From NCBI RefSeq assembly GCF_039566955.1, contig NZ_CP154796.1, forward strand, positions 5,704,001 to 5,768,000: a stretch of DNA of 64,000 nt. Reading direction: 5' to 3'. Made by a program: the position numbers and the translations under genes. Each line of letters begins with the position of its first letter. Position 1 is the stretch's first letter. Below the pieces are notes generated by a model. That model did not search any database. It was given only the letters and a program-made list of their open reading frames with translations, and was not told the DNA's origin. Below are positions 38,875-47,888 of this stretch, piece after piece. Origin of the DNA: Micromonospora sp. DSM 45708. Its GTDB lineage: Bacteria; Actinomycetota; Actinomycetes; Mycobacteriales; Micromonosporaceae.

Positions 38875-40677
38875 TCAGCCGGCGAGGCGGGCCAGCTCCT
38901 CGTCGACGATGGACGGGTCGAGCTTGCGGAACACCGGCTTGGGCGCCGCGAGCGGCCGGCCCACTTCCAGGGGTACGGACTCCCAGCGCGCCCCGACCGT
39001 GTAGTCGCCGGTCAGCACCGGGTACGCCGGGCCGCCGTCGAGGTCCTCGACCTCCTCGATCACCGGCATCGGCGCGTGCGTGCCGGTGCCGCCGAGCAGC
39101 TCGTGGATCTTCTGGGCGGAGTGCGGCAGGAACGGGGTGAGCAGCGTGTTGGCGTCGGCGACCACCTGGAGGGCGACGTGCAGGATGGTGCCCATCCGCG
39201 GCTTGTCGTCGTCGCCCTTGAGCTTCCACGGCGCCTGCTCGGAGAGGTATTTGTTGGCCTCGGCGACCACCTTCATGGCCTCGCCGATGGCCTGCTTCTG
39301 CCGGTGCCGGGCGATCAGGTCGCCGACGGTGGCGAAGCCGGCCTTCGCAACGTCGAGCAGCGTCCGGTCGGCGTCGGTGAGCCCGGCGGGGTCGACCGGC
39401 GGGATCGCGCCGAAGTTCTTCGCCGCCATCGAGACGGACCGGTTGACCAGGTTGCCCCAGCCGGCGACCAGCTCGTCGTTGTTGCGGCGGAGGAACTCCG
39501 CCCAGGTGAAGTCCGTGTCGTTGCTCTCCGGGCCGGCGACGGCGATGAAGTAGCGCAGCGCGTCGGCGTCGTACCGCTCCAGGAAGTCCCGCACGTAGAT
39601 GACGACCTTGCGGGAGGAGGAGAACTTGCGCCCCTCCATGGTGAGGTACTCGCTGGAGACGACCTCGGTGGGCAGGTTGAGCCGGCCCAGCGCGCCGGGC
39701 TCGCCGTCGCGGGCGCCGGCGCCGGAGTAGCCGCCGAGCAGCGCCGGCCAGATCACCGAGTGGAAGACGATGTTGTCCTTGCCCATGAAGTAGTAGCCGA
39801 GCGCGTCCTTCCCCTCGGCGTCGGCCGACCACCACTTCCGCCACGCCTCCGGGTCGCCGGTGCGGCGGGCCCACTCGATCGAGGCGGACAGGTAGCCGAT
39901 GACCGCGTCGAACCAGACGTAGATCCGCTTGTCGGTGCGGTCCTGCCAGCCGTCGAGCGGGATCGGCACGCCCCATTCCAGGTCCCGGGTGATGGCCCGG
40001 GGCTGGAGGTCGTCGAGCAGGTTGCGGGAGAACCGCAGCACGTTGGGCCGCCAGCCCTCGCGGGTGTCCAGCCACTGCCGCAGCGCGTCGGCGAGGGCGG
40101 GCAGGTCGAGGAAGAAGTGCTCGGTCTCCACGAATTCCGGCGTCTCGCCGTTGATCTTCGACTTCGGGTTGATCAGGTCGATCGGGTCGAGCTGGTTGCC
40201 GCAGTTGTCGCACTGGTCGCCGCGCGCGCTGTCGTAGCCGCAGATCGGGCAGGTGCCCTCGATGTAGCGGTCCGGCAGGGTGCGACCGGTGGACGGGGAG
40301 ATTGCCCCGGTGGTGACCTTCGGGACGATGTAGCCGTTGCGGTGCAGCCCGGCGAACAACTCCTGCACCACCGCGTAGTGGTTACGGGTGGTGGTGCGGG
40401 TGAACAGGTCGTACGACAGGCCGAGCGCCCGGAGGTCCTCGGCGATCACCCGGTTGTAGCGGTCGGCCAGCTCGCGCGGGGTGACCCCTTCGGCGTCGGC
40501 CTGCACCTGGATGGGGGTGCCGTGCTCGTCGGTGCCGGAGACCATGAGCACGTCGTGACCGGCCATCCGCATGTACCGGGCGAAGACGTCGGAGGGAACG
40601 CCGAATCCGGATACGTGGCCGATGTGGCGCGGGCCGTTGGCGTAGGGCCAGGCGACCGCGGCGAGAACGTGACTCAT
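38875..40677 (-). CDS. metG: Methionyl-tRNA synthetase
   Basis: 600 aa class I synthetase. HIGH motif at residues 18-21 (PRHIGHVSG), a zinc knuckle of four cysteines at 143, 146, 156 and 159, and the KMSKS loop in the variant form KFSSS at 351-355, as in other actinobacterial MetG. The anticodon-binding helical domain follows and no C-terminal EMAP/tRNA-binding domain is present. ATG 40677. It belongs to the conserved metG-tatD-rsmA-ispE block, here separated from tatD by two plus-strand genes. Confidence 0.96.
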   Translation of the reverse strand: MSHVLAAVAWPYANGPRHIGHVSGFGVPSDVFARYMRMAGHDVLMVSGTDEHGTPIQVQADAEGVTPRELADRYNRVIAEDLRALGLSYDLFTRTTTRNHYAVVQELFAGLHRNGYIVPKVTTGAISPSTGRTLPDRYIEGTCPICGYDSARGDQCDNCGNQLDPIDLINPKSKINGETPEFVETEHFFLDLPALADALRQWLDTREGWRPNVLRFSRNLLDDLQPRAITRDLEWGVPIPLDGWQDRTDKRIYVWFDAVIGYLSASIEWARRTGDPEAWRKWWSADAEGKDALGYYFMGKDNIVFHSVIWPALLGGYSGAGARDGEPGALGRLNLPTEVVSSEYLTMEGRKFSSSRKVVIYVRDFLERYDADALRYFIAVAGPESNDTDFTWAEFLRRNNDELVAGWGNLVNRSVSMAAKNFGAIPPVDPAGLTDADRTLLDVAKAGFATVGDLIARHRQKQAIGEAMKVVAEANKYLSEQAPWKLKGDDDKPRMGTILHVALQVVADANTLLTPFLPHSAQKIHELLGGTGTHAPMPVIEEVEDLDGGPAYPVLTGDYTVGARWESVPLEVGRPLAAPKPVFRKLDPSIVDEELARLAG

Positions 40678-40804
40678 GAGCGCCAAGCCTAGTGATTGGC
40701 GTGGGCGACCCGCGAACCAATAGGGCGGGCACACCCGCCGTACGCCCGATTTGTCGCCGACACGCGGCCTGAGCTGCCCGACTGGCCCGCTTTGCCGGTG
40801 TGGA

Positions 40805-41638
40805 ATGAACGTCGTGACCAGCAGACCCGCGGCGCCCGAGCCGTCCGCGTCCGCCCGGGCCGCGCGGGCCGCTCGCGGCACGCCGGTCGCCCCGCAGCCC
40901 CGGGTGGACCCGGCGGACCCGACGGTGGAGGTGGAGCCGACCACCGGCGCGCCGGTGGACGCCGTGCCGCGCCGGGTGCCGGTGCGGCAGCCGCGCTGGC
41001 AGCGGTGGTCCACCCCCACCGGCGACGAGTCGACCGGCTGGGCGCCGATCGAGGAGGTGCACTGGGACGGCACGCCGCTGCGCGACGAGCCGCGCCGTCG
41101 GGCCGTCCGGGTCCGCCCCCGGCGGGAACCGGCCCGCCCGGTCCACCCGCCGGACCCGCCCGCCGGGCTCGCCGTGCTGGTGGCGCTGAGCCTGCTCGCC
41201 GCGTTCTTCGCCTGGGTGAGCGCCGAGCCGTTCTGGCTGGCGGTGGGGCACTCGACCGGCGGCACCGTGATGGTCACCGAGTGCGCGGGCGGCGGCCTCA
41301 CCCAGCGCTGCCGGGGGATCTTCCAGGCCGACGCTGACCGCTTCCAGGCCCAGGGCGTCCGGGTCAGCGGCGTACCGGCCGGGCACACCGCCACCGGCAG
41401 CACGTTGCCGGCCCGGATGACCGGGCCGGACGGCGCCACCGCGTACGCGGACCCGGGCGTCGGGCGGCACCTGCGCTGGCTGCTCGGGTTGGCCCTGGTG
41501 GCGGGCTGCGCCGCCGGGATCGCCCGGTGGACGGGCGCGACCCGGCTGGCGGACCCGCGGCAGCGGCGCTGGGCGGTCGGGCTGGCGGTGGCCGGCCCGC
41601 TGCTGATCACCGTCGGCTTCCTCGCCGCCGCCTGGTGA
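40805..41638 (+). CDS. Membrane protein with disordered basic N-terminus, unknown function
   Basis: 277 aa. Residues 1-130 are Pro/Arg/Ala-rich and probably disordered. Two or three hydrophobic segments follow: [19 protein letters not shown] (about 137), [18 protein letters not shown] and [22 protein letters not shown] at the C-terminus. Between the first two lies an exported loop with cysteines ([17 protein letters not shown]). ATG 40805 or GTG 40814 could start it. Divergent from metG and convergent with rsmI. Confidence 0.7.
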   Translation: MNVVTSRPAAPEPSASARAARAARGTPVAPQPRVDPADPTVEVEPTTGAPVDAVPRRVPVRQPRWQRWSTPTGDESTGWAPIEEVHWDGTPLRDEPRRRAVRVRPRREPARPVHPPDPPAGLAVLVALSLLAAFFAWVSAEPFWLAVGHSTGGTVMVTECAGGGLTQRCRGIFQADADRFQAQGVRVSGVPAGHTATGSTLPARMTGPDGATAYADPGVGRHLRWLLGLALVAGCAAGIARWTGATRLADPRQRRWAVGLAVAGPLLITVGFLAAAW

Positions 41639-41645
41639 GGGGTGC

Positions 41646-41662
41646 AAGGAGGGCCCCTCCTT
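41646..41662. terminator. Short hairpin between convergent genes
   Basis: AAGGAGG-GCC-CCTCCTT, a perfect 7-bp stem with 3-nt loop, followed on each side by T/A pairs, between the membrane-protein stop and the rsmI stop. Confidence 0.75.
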
Positions 41663-41668
41663 ACCGGC

Positions 41669-42517
41669 TCAGCGGTGCACGACGGCGTAGACCTCGCGGC
41701 GACGCAGCCCGTACGCGGTCGCGACCTCGGTGATCGCGTCCCGCCGGGACGTTCCGGCCGCCTCGCGCTCGGCCACCGCGGCGCGCAGCGTGTCGTCGTC
41801 GGGGCGGACCGCCGGGGCCGGCGGCGCGCCGGCCACCACCAGCGTGATCTCGCCGCGCACGTCGCCCGCGGCGGCCCACTCGGCCAGCTCGCCGAGCGGC
41901 CGGCGGACCACTTCCTCGTAGGTCTTGGTCAGCTCGCGGCAGAGCGCGGCGGGCCGGTCCGGGCCGAACGCCTCGGCGAGGTCGGCCAGCGCCCCGGCGA
42001 TCCGGTGGGTCGCCTCGAAGAGCACCAGCGTGCGTTCCTCACCGGCCAGCGCGCGCAGCCGGCTGCGGCGGGCGCCGGGGGTGCGGGGCAGGAAGCCCTC
42101 GAAGCAGAACCGGTCGCAGGGCAGGCCGGAGAGGGCCAGCGCGGTGGTGACCGCGCTCGGGCCGGGGGCGGCGGTGACCGGGACGCCGGCCTCCAGCGCG
42201 GCCCGGACCAGCCGGTAGCCGGGGTCGGAGACGCTCGGCATGCCGCCGTCGGTGACCAGCGCGATGGTGTAGCCGGCGGTGAGCACCTCGGCCAGTTCCG
42301 GGGTTCGCCGCTCCTCGTTGCCCTCGAAGTAGGAGACGATCCGGCCGGGCACGGTGACGTCGAGGTCGCGGGCCAGCCGGGTGAGCCGCCGGGTGTCCTC
42401 GGCGGCGACCACGTCGGCGGTGGCGAGCACCTCGCGGAACCGGGCGGACGCGTCGGCCGGGTTGCCCAGTGGCGCGCCGAGCAGCACCAAGCGTCCTACC
42501 TCGGACATTTCCCCCAT
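41669..42517 (-). CDS. rsmI: 16S rRNA (cytidine-2'-O) methyltransferase RsmI
   Basis: 282 aa tetrapyrrole-methylase-fold enzyme that methylates C1402 of 16S rRNA. Diagnostic stretches: [50 protein letters not shown], and [17 protein letters not shown]. The C-terminal HTH-like segment ([22 protein letters not shown]) is the usual RsmI tail. ATG 42517 has GGGAG 8 nt upstream. Divergent from pmt, an arrangement also found in M. tuberculosis (Rv1003-Rv1002c). Confidence 0.94.
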   Translation of the reverse strand: MGEMSEVGRLVLLGAPLGNPADASARFREVLATADVVAAEDTRRLTRLARDLDVTVPGRIVSYFEGNEERRTPELAEVLTAGYTIALVTDGGMPSVSDPGYRLVRAALEAGVPVTAAPGPSAVTTALALSGLPCDRFCFEGFLPRTPGARRSRLRALAGEERTLVLFEATHRIAGALADLAEAFGPDRPAALCRELTKTYEEVVRRPLGELAEWAAAGDVRGEITLVVAGAPPAPAVRPDDDTLRAAVAEREAAGTSRRDAITEVATAYGLRRREVYAVVHR

Positions 42518-42588
42518 GGCTGGCGCTCCCTCATCGATGGTCGTACCAATTTCGGGGACGATGGACGCCACCGGGCACCCTCGCAGCC

Positions 42589-42594
42589 TACGAT
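42589..42594 (+). promoter_or_regulatory. Leaderless -10 box of pmt
   Basis: TACGAT ends 6 nt before the GTG at 42601 and no ribosome-binding sequence is present. The 83-bp rsmI-pmt interval must hold both divergent promoters. Confidence 0.55.
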
Positions 42595-42600
42595 CGCCGG

Positions 42601-44277
42601 GTGACGAGTGCCTCGACAGCACAGGAGCCCTCCACCACCGACCGGGCCGCCGGCTCACCGGGCGACGACGGCGGCGGGGGTGGGATCCCGGCCGCGGTCC
42701 GACGCCGGCTCGCCACCGTCGACGACCACCTGGGGCGGGGGCAGGCGTGGCTGGCCACGGCCGTGGTGGTGGCGATCGCCGCGATCCTGCGCTTCGTCGG
42801 GCTCAGCCACCCGTCCGGCAAGGTCTTCGACGAGACCTACTACGCCAAGGACGCGTACGGGCTCATCGACCGTGGCGTCGAGTGGAACTACAAGGACAAC
42901 GGCCCGTCGTACGTGGTCCACCCGCCGCTGGGCAAGTGGCTGATCGGGATCGGCGAGTGGGCCTTCGGCTACCAGGACGCCGAGACCAACATCTCGGTGC
43001 CCGGGCACCTGATGACCACCGCCCCGGAGTTCGGCTGGCGTTTCGGCGCCGCGATCTGCGGCACGCTGTCGGTGCTGCTGCTGGTGCGCATCGGCCGGCG
43101 GATGTTCCGCTCCACCACGCTCGGCTGCGCGGCGGGTCTGCTGCTCGCGCTGGACGGTTTCCACCTGGTGCTGTCCCGCACCGCCATCCTCGACATCTTC
43201 CTGCTGCTGTTCGTGCTGGCCGCGTTCGGCGCGCTGGTGCTCGACCGGGACGCCCGGCGGCGACGCTGGGCACGGGCGCTGGAGGCGGGGCTCGACCCGA
43301 CGGCACGGGGGCGGGCCGGCCGACCGGCGTCGGGCTGGCGGAACTGGCCGTGGTGGCGGCTGCTCGCCGGCGTGCTGCTGGGCTGCGCCTGCGCGGTGAA
43401 GTGGAGCGGGCTCTACTTCGTGCCGGCGTTCGCGCTGCTGGTGCTGCTCTGGGAGGTCGGGGTCCGCCGGTCGGCCGGGGTCCGCCACCCGTGGCGGGAC
43501 GCCGTCCTCGACGAGTTGCCCTGGCTGCTCGCGGCCGGCGTGCTGATGGTGGTGACGTACGTGGCCACCTGGTCGGGCTGGCTGCTGAGCGACGACGGCT
43601 ACTACCGCCTGGCCGCCCGCTACCCGAACGTCGAGGGCCTGAGCGACACGCCTGTGATCGGCGCGCTGATCAACCTGTGGGAATACCACAAGGCGGCGTA
43701 TGGCTTCCACACCCAGCTCGACGACCCGCACAAGTACCAGTCCTGGCCGTGGCAGTGGCTGCTGCTGGGCCGGCCGGTGGCGTTCTCCTGGTCCGGCGAC
43801 GGCAACTGCGGTGCGCCGAGCTGCGCCTCCGAGGTGCTGCTGCTGGGCACCCCGCTGCTCTGGTGGTCGTTCCTGCCGGCGCTGGTCGCGACCGTCTGGC
43901 TGGGCCTGGCCCGGCGGGACTGGCGGGCCGGGGCGATCCTGCTGAGCGTGGCCGCCGGGCTGCTGCCCTGGTTCTGGTTCGCCCTCGACGGCCGGACGAT
44001 GTTCTCGTTCTACGCCGCGCCGGCGGTGCCGTTCCTGGTGCTCGCCGTGGTCTACGTGCTGGGCGCGATCGCCACCCCCGCGCCGGTCACCGGCACGGCC
44101 GCGCCGCCGACCGAGGAGCAGACCAGTGACCGCCGTCTGGTCGGCGGCATCATCGCGGGCGCCTACGTGCTGCTGGTCGCGCTCTGTTTCGGCTACTTCT
44201 ATCCGATCTTCGTGGGCAGGCTGCTGCCGTACGCGGACTGGTCCGCCCGGATGTGGCTGGACGGTCGCTGGATCTGA
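42601..44277 (+). CDS. pmt: Dolichyl-phosphate-mannose--protein mannosyltransferase (GT39)
   Basis: 558 aa polytopic membrane enzyme that O-mannosylates secreted proteins using polyprenyl-phosphate mannose. The catalytic acidic motif FDETYYAKDAYGL lies in the first exported loop (about residue 76), with HPPLGKWLIGIGEWAFGYQ following; about ten membrane segments and the C-terminal YPIFVGRLLPYADW are typical. The N-terminal 40 residues are disordered and Gly/Asp-rich. GTG 42601 appears leaderless. Substrates could include the secreted Pro/Thr-rich proteins encoded downstream (inference). Confidence 0.94.
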   Translation: MTSASTAQEPSTTDRAAGSPGDDGGGGGIPAAVRRRLATVDDHLGRGQAWLATAVVVAIAAILRFVGLSHPSGKVFDETYYAKDAYGLIDRGVEWNYKDNGPSYVVHPPLGKWLIGIGEWAFGYQDAETNISVPGHLMTTAPEFGWRFGAAICGTLSVLLLVRIGRRMFRSTTLGCAAGLLLALDGFHLVLSRTAILDIFLLLFVLAAFGALVLDRDARRRRWARALEAGLDPTARGRAGRPASGWRNWPWWRLLAGVLLGCACAVKWSGLYFVPAFALLVLLWEVGVRRSAGVRHPWRDAVLDELPWLLAAGVLMVVTYVATWSGWLLSDDGYYRLAARYPNVEGLSDTPVIGALINLWEYHKAAYGFHTQLDDPHKYQSWPWQWLLLGRPVAFSWSGDGNCGAPSCASEVLLLGTPLLWWSFLPALVATVWLGLARRDWRAGAILLSVAAGLLPWFWFALDGRTMFSFYAAPAVPFLVLAVVYVLGAIATPAPVTGTAAPPTEEQTSDRRLVGGIIAGAYVLLVALCFGYFYPIFVGRLLPYADWSARMWLDGRWI

Positions 44278-44296
44278 GCGTGGCCGACCACGCGAC

Positions 44297-44323
44297 GGCC
44301 CGGTGGGGACACCCCACCGGGCC
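44297..44323 (+). terminator. pmt terminator
   Basis: 12-bp perfect stem GGCCCGGTGGGG/CCCCACCGGGCC with loop ACA, 19 bp after the pmt stop. Confidence 0.85.
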
Positions 44324-44370
44324 GAAATTCGATTGCGCCCCCGGCGCCGATCTGCATGGCGGGCCGGGGC

Positions 44371-44440
44371 AAGAAAAAGCGCGCCCCGATCGCCTGCCAC
44401 GGGGGAAGCGGGCGATTGGGGCGCGCAAGACAGAGCTTAA
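44371..44440 (-). ncRNA. Candidate minus-strand small RNA ending in an intrinsic terminator
   Basis: On the minus strand a 16-bp stem with one mismatch (44379-44394 with 44411-44426) is followed immediately by TTTTTCTT (44371-44378), a textbook intrinsic terminator. Its loop contains a C-run (TTCCCCC). A TAAGCT box (44435-44440) lies about 9 nt before the stem. No minus-strand gene reads into it, so either a short RNA of about 60 nt is made or it blocks antisense transcription into pmt. Not recognised as a known family. Confidence 0.4.
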
Positions 44441-44627
44441 CCACACTGCGTCGACCGCACAACGGGTGCAGCCGAGTCAGATTTCCGACCGACGCGCCAC
44501 CCCCCGAAAGGTTTACATCGGGCAGCTAACGGTGGGTCATATGCCGGGAACATAACTGGTTCGTCACCATCGTCGACCGGCCTCCGGGCCGGCCCCGACC
44601 CGGATGATCTTCCATTGTGGATCTCAC

Positions 44628-44633
44628 TACACT
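44628..44633 (+). promoter_or_regulatory. Leaderless -10 box of the VWA gene
   Basis: TACACT ends 7 nt before the GTG at 44641, which is also the codon that opens a proper signal peptide. Confidence 0.6.
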
Positions 44634-44640
44634 TCGCCCG

Positions 44641-45933
44641 GTGATCAACAAGAGACGATCGACGGCCGTCCTGTGGGGACTGCTGGCGGCGACCGCGCTG
44701 ATCGGTCCGAGCCCCGCCGGGGCCGACGACGACACCACCGAACCCGCCGCCGAGCCGCCCAAGGTCGAGCTGGTGCTCGACGTCAGCGGCTCGATGCGGG
44801 CCCGCGACATCGACGGGCGTAGCCGGATCAGCGTCGCCCAGCAGGCGTTCAACGAGGTGGTCGACGGCCTGCCCGACGAGACACAACTCGGCATCCGGGT
44901 GCTCGGCGCCACCTACCGCGGCAAGGACAAGAAGCAGGGCTGCCGGGACACCCAGCAGATCGTGCCGGTCGGCCCGGTGGACCGGACCGCGGCCAAGGCC
45001 GCCGTCGCCGGCCTGCGCCCCACCGGTTTCACCCCGGTCGGGCTGGCGCTGCGCTCCGCCGCGCAGGACCTGGGCACCGGCAGCACCGCCCGCCGGATCG
45101 TGCTGATCACCGACGGCGAGGACACCTGCGCCCCGCCCGACCCGTGCGAGGTGGCCCGCGAACTGGCCGCGCAGGGCACCCGGCTGGTGGTCGACACGCT
45201 CGGCCTCGCCCCCGACGAGAAGGTACGCCGGCAGTTGCTCTGCATCGCCGGCGCCACCGGCGGCACCTACACCGCGGCGCAGAGCGCCGACGAGCTGACC
45301 GGCCGGATCAAGCAGCTCGTCGACCGGGCCCGCGACACGTACACGGTCACCCCGGCGGTGGTCGACGGCGCGGCGGCCTGCGCGGGTGCGCCGCTGCTCG
45401 CGCCCGGCGTCTACACCGACCGCGAGGCGTTCTCCGAGCACCGCTGGTACCGGGTGCCGGTGCGTCCCGGGCAGGAGCTGCGCGCCTCGGTCAGCGTCGC
45501 GCTGGACCGCCCGGTGAACCCGGACTACGGCGTGCTGCTGCGGGCCACCGCGCCGGACGGGCGGGAACTGGTGCGCGGCGTCGACGCCGGCAGCGGGCGT
45601 ACCGACGTGGTCTCGGCCGGCCTGCGCTGGTCGGCCGCCGCCGAGGAGGAGGACGCGGCGAGCCCGACGCCGACCCCGAGCGGGACGCAGGCGGCCCGGA
45701 CCGTCTGCCTGGTGGTCAGCAACTCGTTCGCGGCCCGCGCCGGCACCCGCGCCGAACCGGGCATGCCGGTGGAGCTGACCGTGGACGTGGTCGCCGCCTC
45801 CCCCGCCCCGGACGGGCCGGACCTGGGCCGCGGCTGGGCCCTGCTGCTCCTGCTCACCCTGGTCGGGCTCGTCACCGGCCTGGCCGCCGGGCTGCTCACC
45901 CGCTGGTGGGTCGCCACCTGGAGGGAGAACTGA
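44641..45933 (+). CDS. Secreted, C-terminally anchored von Willebrand factor A domain protein
   Basis: 430 aa. Signal peptide MINKRRSTAVLWGLLAATAL, cut after PAGA. VWA domain about residues 40-220 with an intact MIDAS: DVSGSM (Asp-x-Ser-x-Ser), TGFTPVG (Thr), and ITDGEDTC (Asp). A beta-rich domain follows (HRWYRVPVRPGQELRASVSV), resembling pre-peptidase C-terminal folds, then a Pro/Thr linker and a C-terminal membrane segment (GWALLLLLTLVGLVTGLAAG) with a short basic tail. It probably binds a partner outside the cell through metal. GTG 44641 is preferred over GTG 44617 because of the -10 box and the signal peptide. Only 2 bp separate it from the next gene. Confidence 0.85.
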   Translation: MINKRRSTAVLWGLLAATALIGPSPAGADDDTTEPAAEPPKVELVLDVSGSMRARDIDGRSRISVAQQAFNEVVDGLPDETQLGIRVLGATYRGKDKKQGCRDTQQIVPVGPVDRTAAKAAVAGLRPTGFTPVGLALRSAAQDLGTGSTARRIVLITDGEDTCAPPDPCEVARELAAQGTRLVVDTLGLAPDEKVRRQLLCIAGATGGTYTAAQSADELTGRIKQLVDRARDTYTVTPAVVDGAAACAGAPLLAPGVYTDREAFSEHRWYRVPVRPGQELRASVSVALDRPVNPDYGVLLRATAPDGRELVRGVDAGSGRTDVVSAGLRWSAAAEEEDAASPTPTPSGTQAARTVCLVVSNSFAARAGTRAEPGMPVELTVDVVAASPAPDGPDLGRGWALLLLLTLVGLVTGLAAGLLTRWWVATWREN

Positions 45934-45935
45934 GG

Positions 45936-46709
45936 ATGCGTACCCTCATCCGCGTCGCCGCGGCGACCGCCGCCGTGGGCCTCGCGCTCGTGCCCGGTGC
46001 GGCCCTCGCCGCGCCGAGCCCGTCCCCGGGCGCGACCACCGTGACCAAGGCCGGCACCTCGTTCCTCACCGCCACCACCATCACCGCCGGCCAGCCGGTA
46101 CGGGTGGGCGCCTCGACCGGCGACCACCTGTACTGGTCGTTCCGGGCCGAGGCCGGGCAGGTGCACGAGGTCGGCGTCACGGTCACCTTTGGAAAGCCGC
46201 GCACCGGCGCGTCCACCTGGACCGTCGACGTCTTCGACGGGCTGCGCCGCCGGCAGGCGTGCACGGCCGGCGCGCAGACCCCCACCGTGGACGCGGCGGC
46301 GACCGGCGTGACGCTCGGCTGCACGCTGCGCCGGGTGCGGCCGTGGGCCGAGCCGTGGTCCGGCGACCCGCTGCCCGGCACCTACTACGTCCGGCTCTCC
46401 GTCACCGACCTGCCCGAACCCGACCTGGGCCTGCCGATCGAGGTGGACCTGCTGGCCGGCGCGACCGACTCCGGCGGCGCGTCCGGTGACGACGGTGAGC
46501 TGGCGGCGCCGCTGGTGCCGAACACCCGGGCCGGGACGGTGCTGGCCGCCGAGCCGACGCCGGAGCCGGCCGCCGAGGAGGAGACCGACCTGACCGGCTG
46601 GCTGCCCGAAGCCGGCTCGCGCTGGGTGTGGACCAGCGTGGGCGGGGTGCTCGCCGCCGTGGCCGGCGTGGTCGGCTTCGCCCTCACCCGGCGGCCCCGC
46701 CGCCGCTGA
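45936..46709 (+). CDS. Secreted C-terminally anchored protein, partner of the VWA protein
   Basis: 257 aa. Cleavable signal peptide (TAAVGLALVPGAALA-AP), then a beta-rich domain beginning GDHLYWSFRAEAGQVHEVGV, similar in rhythm to the domain in the C-terminal half of the VWA protein, with two cysteines (RRRQACTAG, LGCTLRRV) likely to form a disulfide. An acidic Pro/Glu linker and a C-terminal segment WVWTSVGGVLAAVAGVVGFAL with RRPRRR tail complete it. Starts 2 bp after the VWA stop with GGAGGGAG upstream, so the pair is co-translated. No known family recognised. Confidence 0.8.
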   Translation: MRTLIRVAAATAAVGLALVPGAALAAPSPSPGATTVTKAGTSFLTATTITAGQPVRVGASTGDHLYWSFRAEAGQVHEVGVTVTFGKPRTGASTWTVDVFDGLRRRQACTAGAQTPTVDAAATGVTLGCTLRRVRPWAEPWSGDPLPGTYYVRLSVTDLPEPDLGLPIEVDLLAGATDSGGASGDDGELAAPLVPNTRAGTVLAAEPTPEPAAEEETDLTGWLPEAGSRWVWTSVGGVLAAVAGVVGFALTRRPRRR

Positions 46710-46718
46710 GACCCGCGA

Positions 46719-46755
46719 CCGGTGGCCGCCGCGAACCCGACGCGGCGGCCACCGG
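46719..46755 (+). terminator. Terminator of the VWA operon
   Basis: Perfect 15-bp stem CCGGTGGCCGCCGCG/CGCGGCGGCCACCGG with 7-nt loop, between convergent genes. Confidence 0.9.
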
Positions 46756-46765
46756 AAGCGCGGAC

Positions 46766-47035
46766 TCAGAACGTACGCGGACCGCGCGGCACCCAGCCGA
46801 TGAACCGGTCCTGCAACGCGGTGACCGGCGCGGTACGCAGGTCGTGCGTGGCGGCCGCCAGGCAGGAACCGAGATAGACGCTCAGCGACGCCCGGTCCAC
46901 CTGGTACTCGATCAGCAGGTGCCGGCGTTTGGTGGCACAGGGCCAGTCCTCGCCGCACGAGCGGCAGGTCCAGTCGGGCGTCACCGGGACGTGCTCGCCG
47001 GACCGTGGTTCCGACGCCTCCACACCGGGGGCCAT
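46766..47035 (-). CDS. Small cysteine-motif protein, unknown function
   Basis: 89 aa. The motif DWTCRSCGEDWPCATKRRHL near residue 21 has three cysteines (CxxCxxxWPC), reminiscent of a metal knuckle in small actinobacterial proteins; a helical stretch and a Trp/Pro end follow. ATG 47035 has AAAGGAG 6 nt upstream. Divergent from the phosphopantetheinyl transferase gene. Function unknown; such proteins are sometimes labelled 'flavin reductase' in databases without sequence support. Confidence 0.75.
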   Translation of the reverse strand: MAPGVEASEPRSGEHVPVTPDWTCRSCGEDWPCATKRRHLLIEYQVDRASLSVYLGSCLAAATHDLRTAPVTALQDRFIGWVPRGPRTF

Positions 47036-47155
47036 CGGCCACTCCTTTCATCGATGTTGACGACGCTGCCTCCCCCCACGACGTTCTGTCAGCGCCACAC
47101 TCCACTCCGCCGTTACGGTACGGTCACCGCGTGTCCCCGTCACCCACTGACGCAC

Positions 47156-47812
47156 GTGCGTGACCTGTTGCCGTCCACCGTGGCGGTGGCGGTGGCCGGC
47201 CCGGCCGAGTGGTCCGGCACGTTGCTGCCGGCCGAGCGGGCCGCCCTGGGCGACCGCGCGGTGCCCAGCCGCCGGCGCGACTTCACCGCCGGCCGGATGT
47301 GCGCCCGCCGGGCGCTCGCCGCGCTCGGCCTGCCGGTCACGCCGCTGCCCGCCGGCGCGGACCGCGCCCCGGTCTGGCCGGCCGGCGTCGTCGGGGCGAT
47401 CACCCACACCCGGGACTACTGCGCCGCCGCCGTCGCCCGCGCCGCCGACCTGCGCGCGGTCGGCATCGACGCCGAGCGGCACCACCCGCTCACCCCGGGG
47501 GTACGCCGGAAGGTGTGCCGCCCCGACGAGGAGGCGGACCTGGCCCGGCTGCCGTCCGGGCCCTCCTGGCCGACCGTGCTGTTCAGCGCCAAGGAGACCG
47601 TCTACAAGGTCTGGTACCCGCTCGTCGGCACCTGGCTGGGCTTCCCGGACGCACGGGTCACGCTCGACCCCGACGCGGGCACGTTCCACGTGGAGATCGC
47701 GCCGGCCCGGCTCGCCGCCGCCCCGGTGCCCGATCCGCCGTCGTCGATGACCGGACGGTTCGCGGTGGACGACGACCTGATCCGCACCGCCGCCGTCCTG
47801 GCACGTCGGTGA
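47156..47812 (+). CDS. 4'-phosphopantetheinyl transferase (EntD/PptT type)
   Basis: 218 aa enzyme that transfers phosphopantetheine from CoA to carrier-protein serines of NRPS, PKS or fatty acid synthases. The magnesium and catalytic motifs are present: GAITHTRDYCAAAVA, VGIDAE (about residue 103) and FSAKETVYKVWYP (about 142), with the Lys-Glu pair. GTG 47156 is the only reasonable start in frame; no ribosome site is visible and the upstream sequence is open. No carrier-protein gene is adjacent, so it probably serves clusters elsewhere. Confidence 0.88.
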   Translation: MRDLLPSTVAVAVAGPAEWSGTLLPAERAALGDRAVPSRRRDFTAGRMCARRALAALGLPVTPLPAGADRAPVWPAGVVGAITHTRDYCAAAVARAADLRAVGIDAERHHPLTPGVRRKVCRPDEEADLARLPSGPSWPTVLFSAKETVYKVWYPLVGTWLGFPDARVTLDPDAGTFHVEIAPARLAAAPVPDPPSSMTGRFAVDDDLIRTAAVLARR

Positions 47813-47888
47813 GGGCCGGACGGCGGCGTTGTCGCCGGCTTGTACCGTCGTCCCGACTGAAATCTCCCGAAGGTGCCCAAGGAGTACG

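Larger units (their letters stand above)
44278..44640. other. 363-bp intergenic region with two strong hairpins
   Basis: Contains the pmt terminator (44297-44323), a second larger hairpin with a run of A before it (44371-44426), a possible minus-strand -10 box TAAGCT (about 44435-44440), and the promoter of the next gene. No protein-coding gene is credible. Confidence 0.6.

Noticed and set aside
40678..40804. T-box or SAM riboswitch upstream of metG
   Set aside because: The 127-bp gap has no T-box sequence, no specifier hairpin and no long leader; it is shared with a divergent gene.
44371..44440. 6C-type small RNA assignment for the C-rich hairpin
   Set aside because: 6C RNAs have two hairpins with runs of six or more C; here only one loop with five C is seen, and the gene context differs. 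Kept only as an unnamed candidate.
46766..47035. Flavin reductase
   Set aside because: Database-style label for such small proteins; nothing in the 89 residues resembles a flavin or NAD(P)H site.
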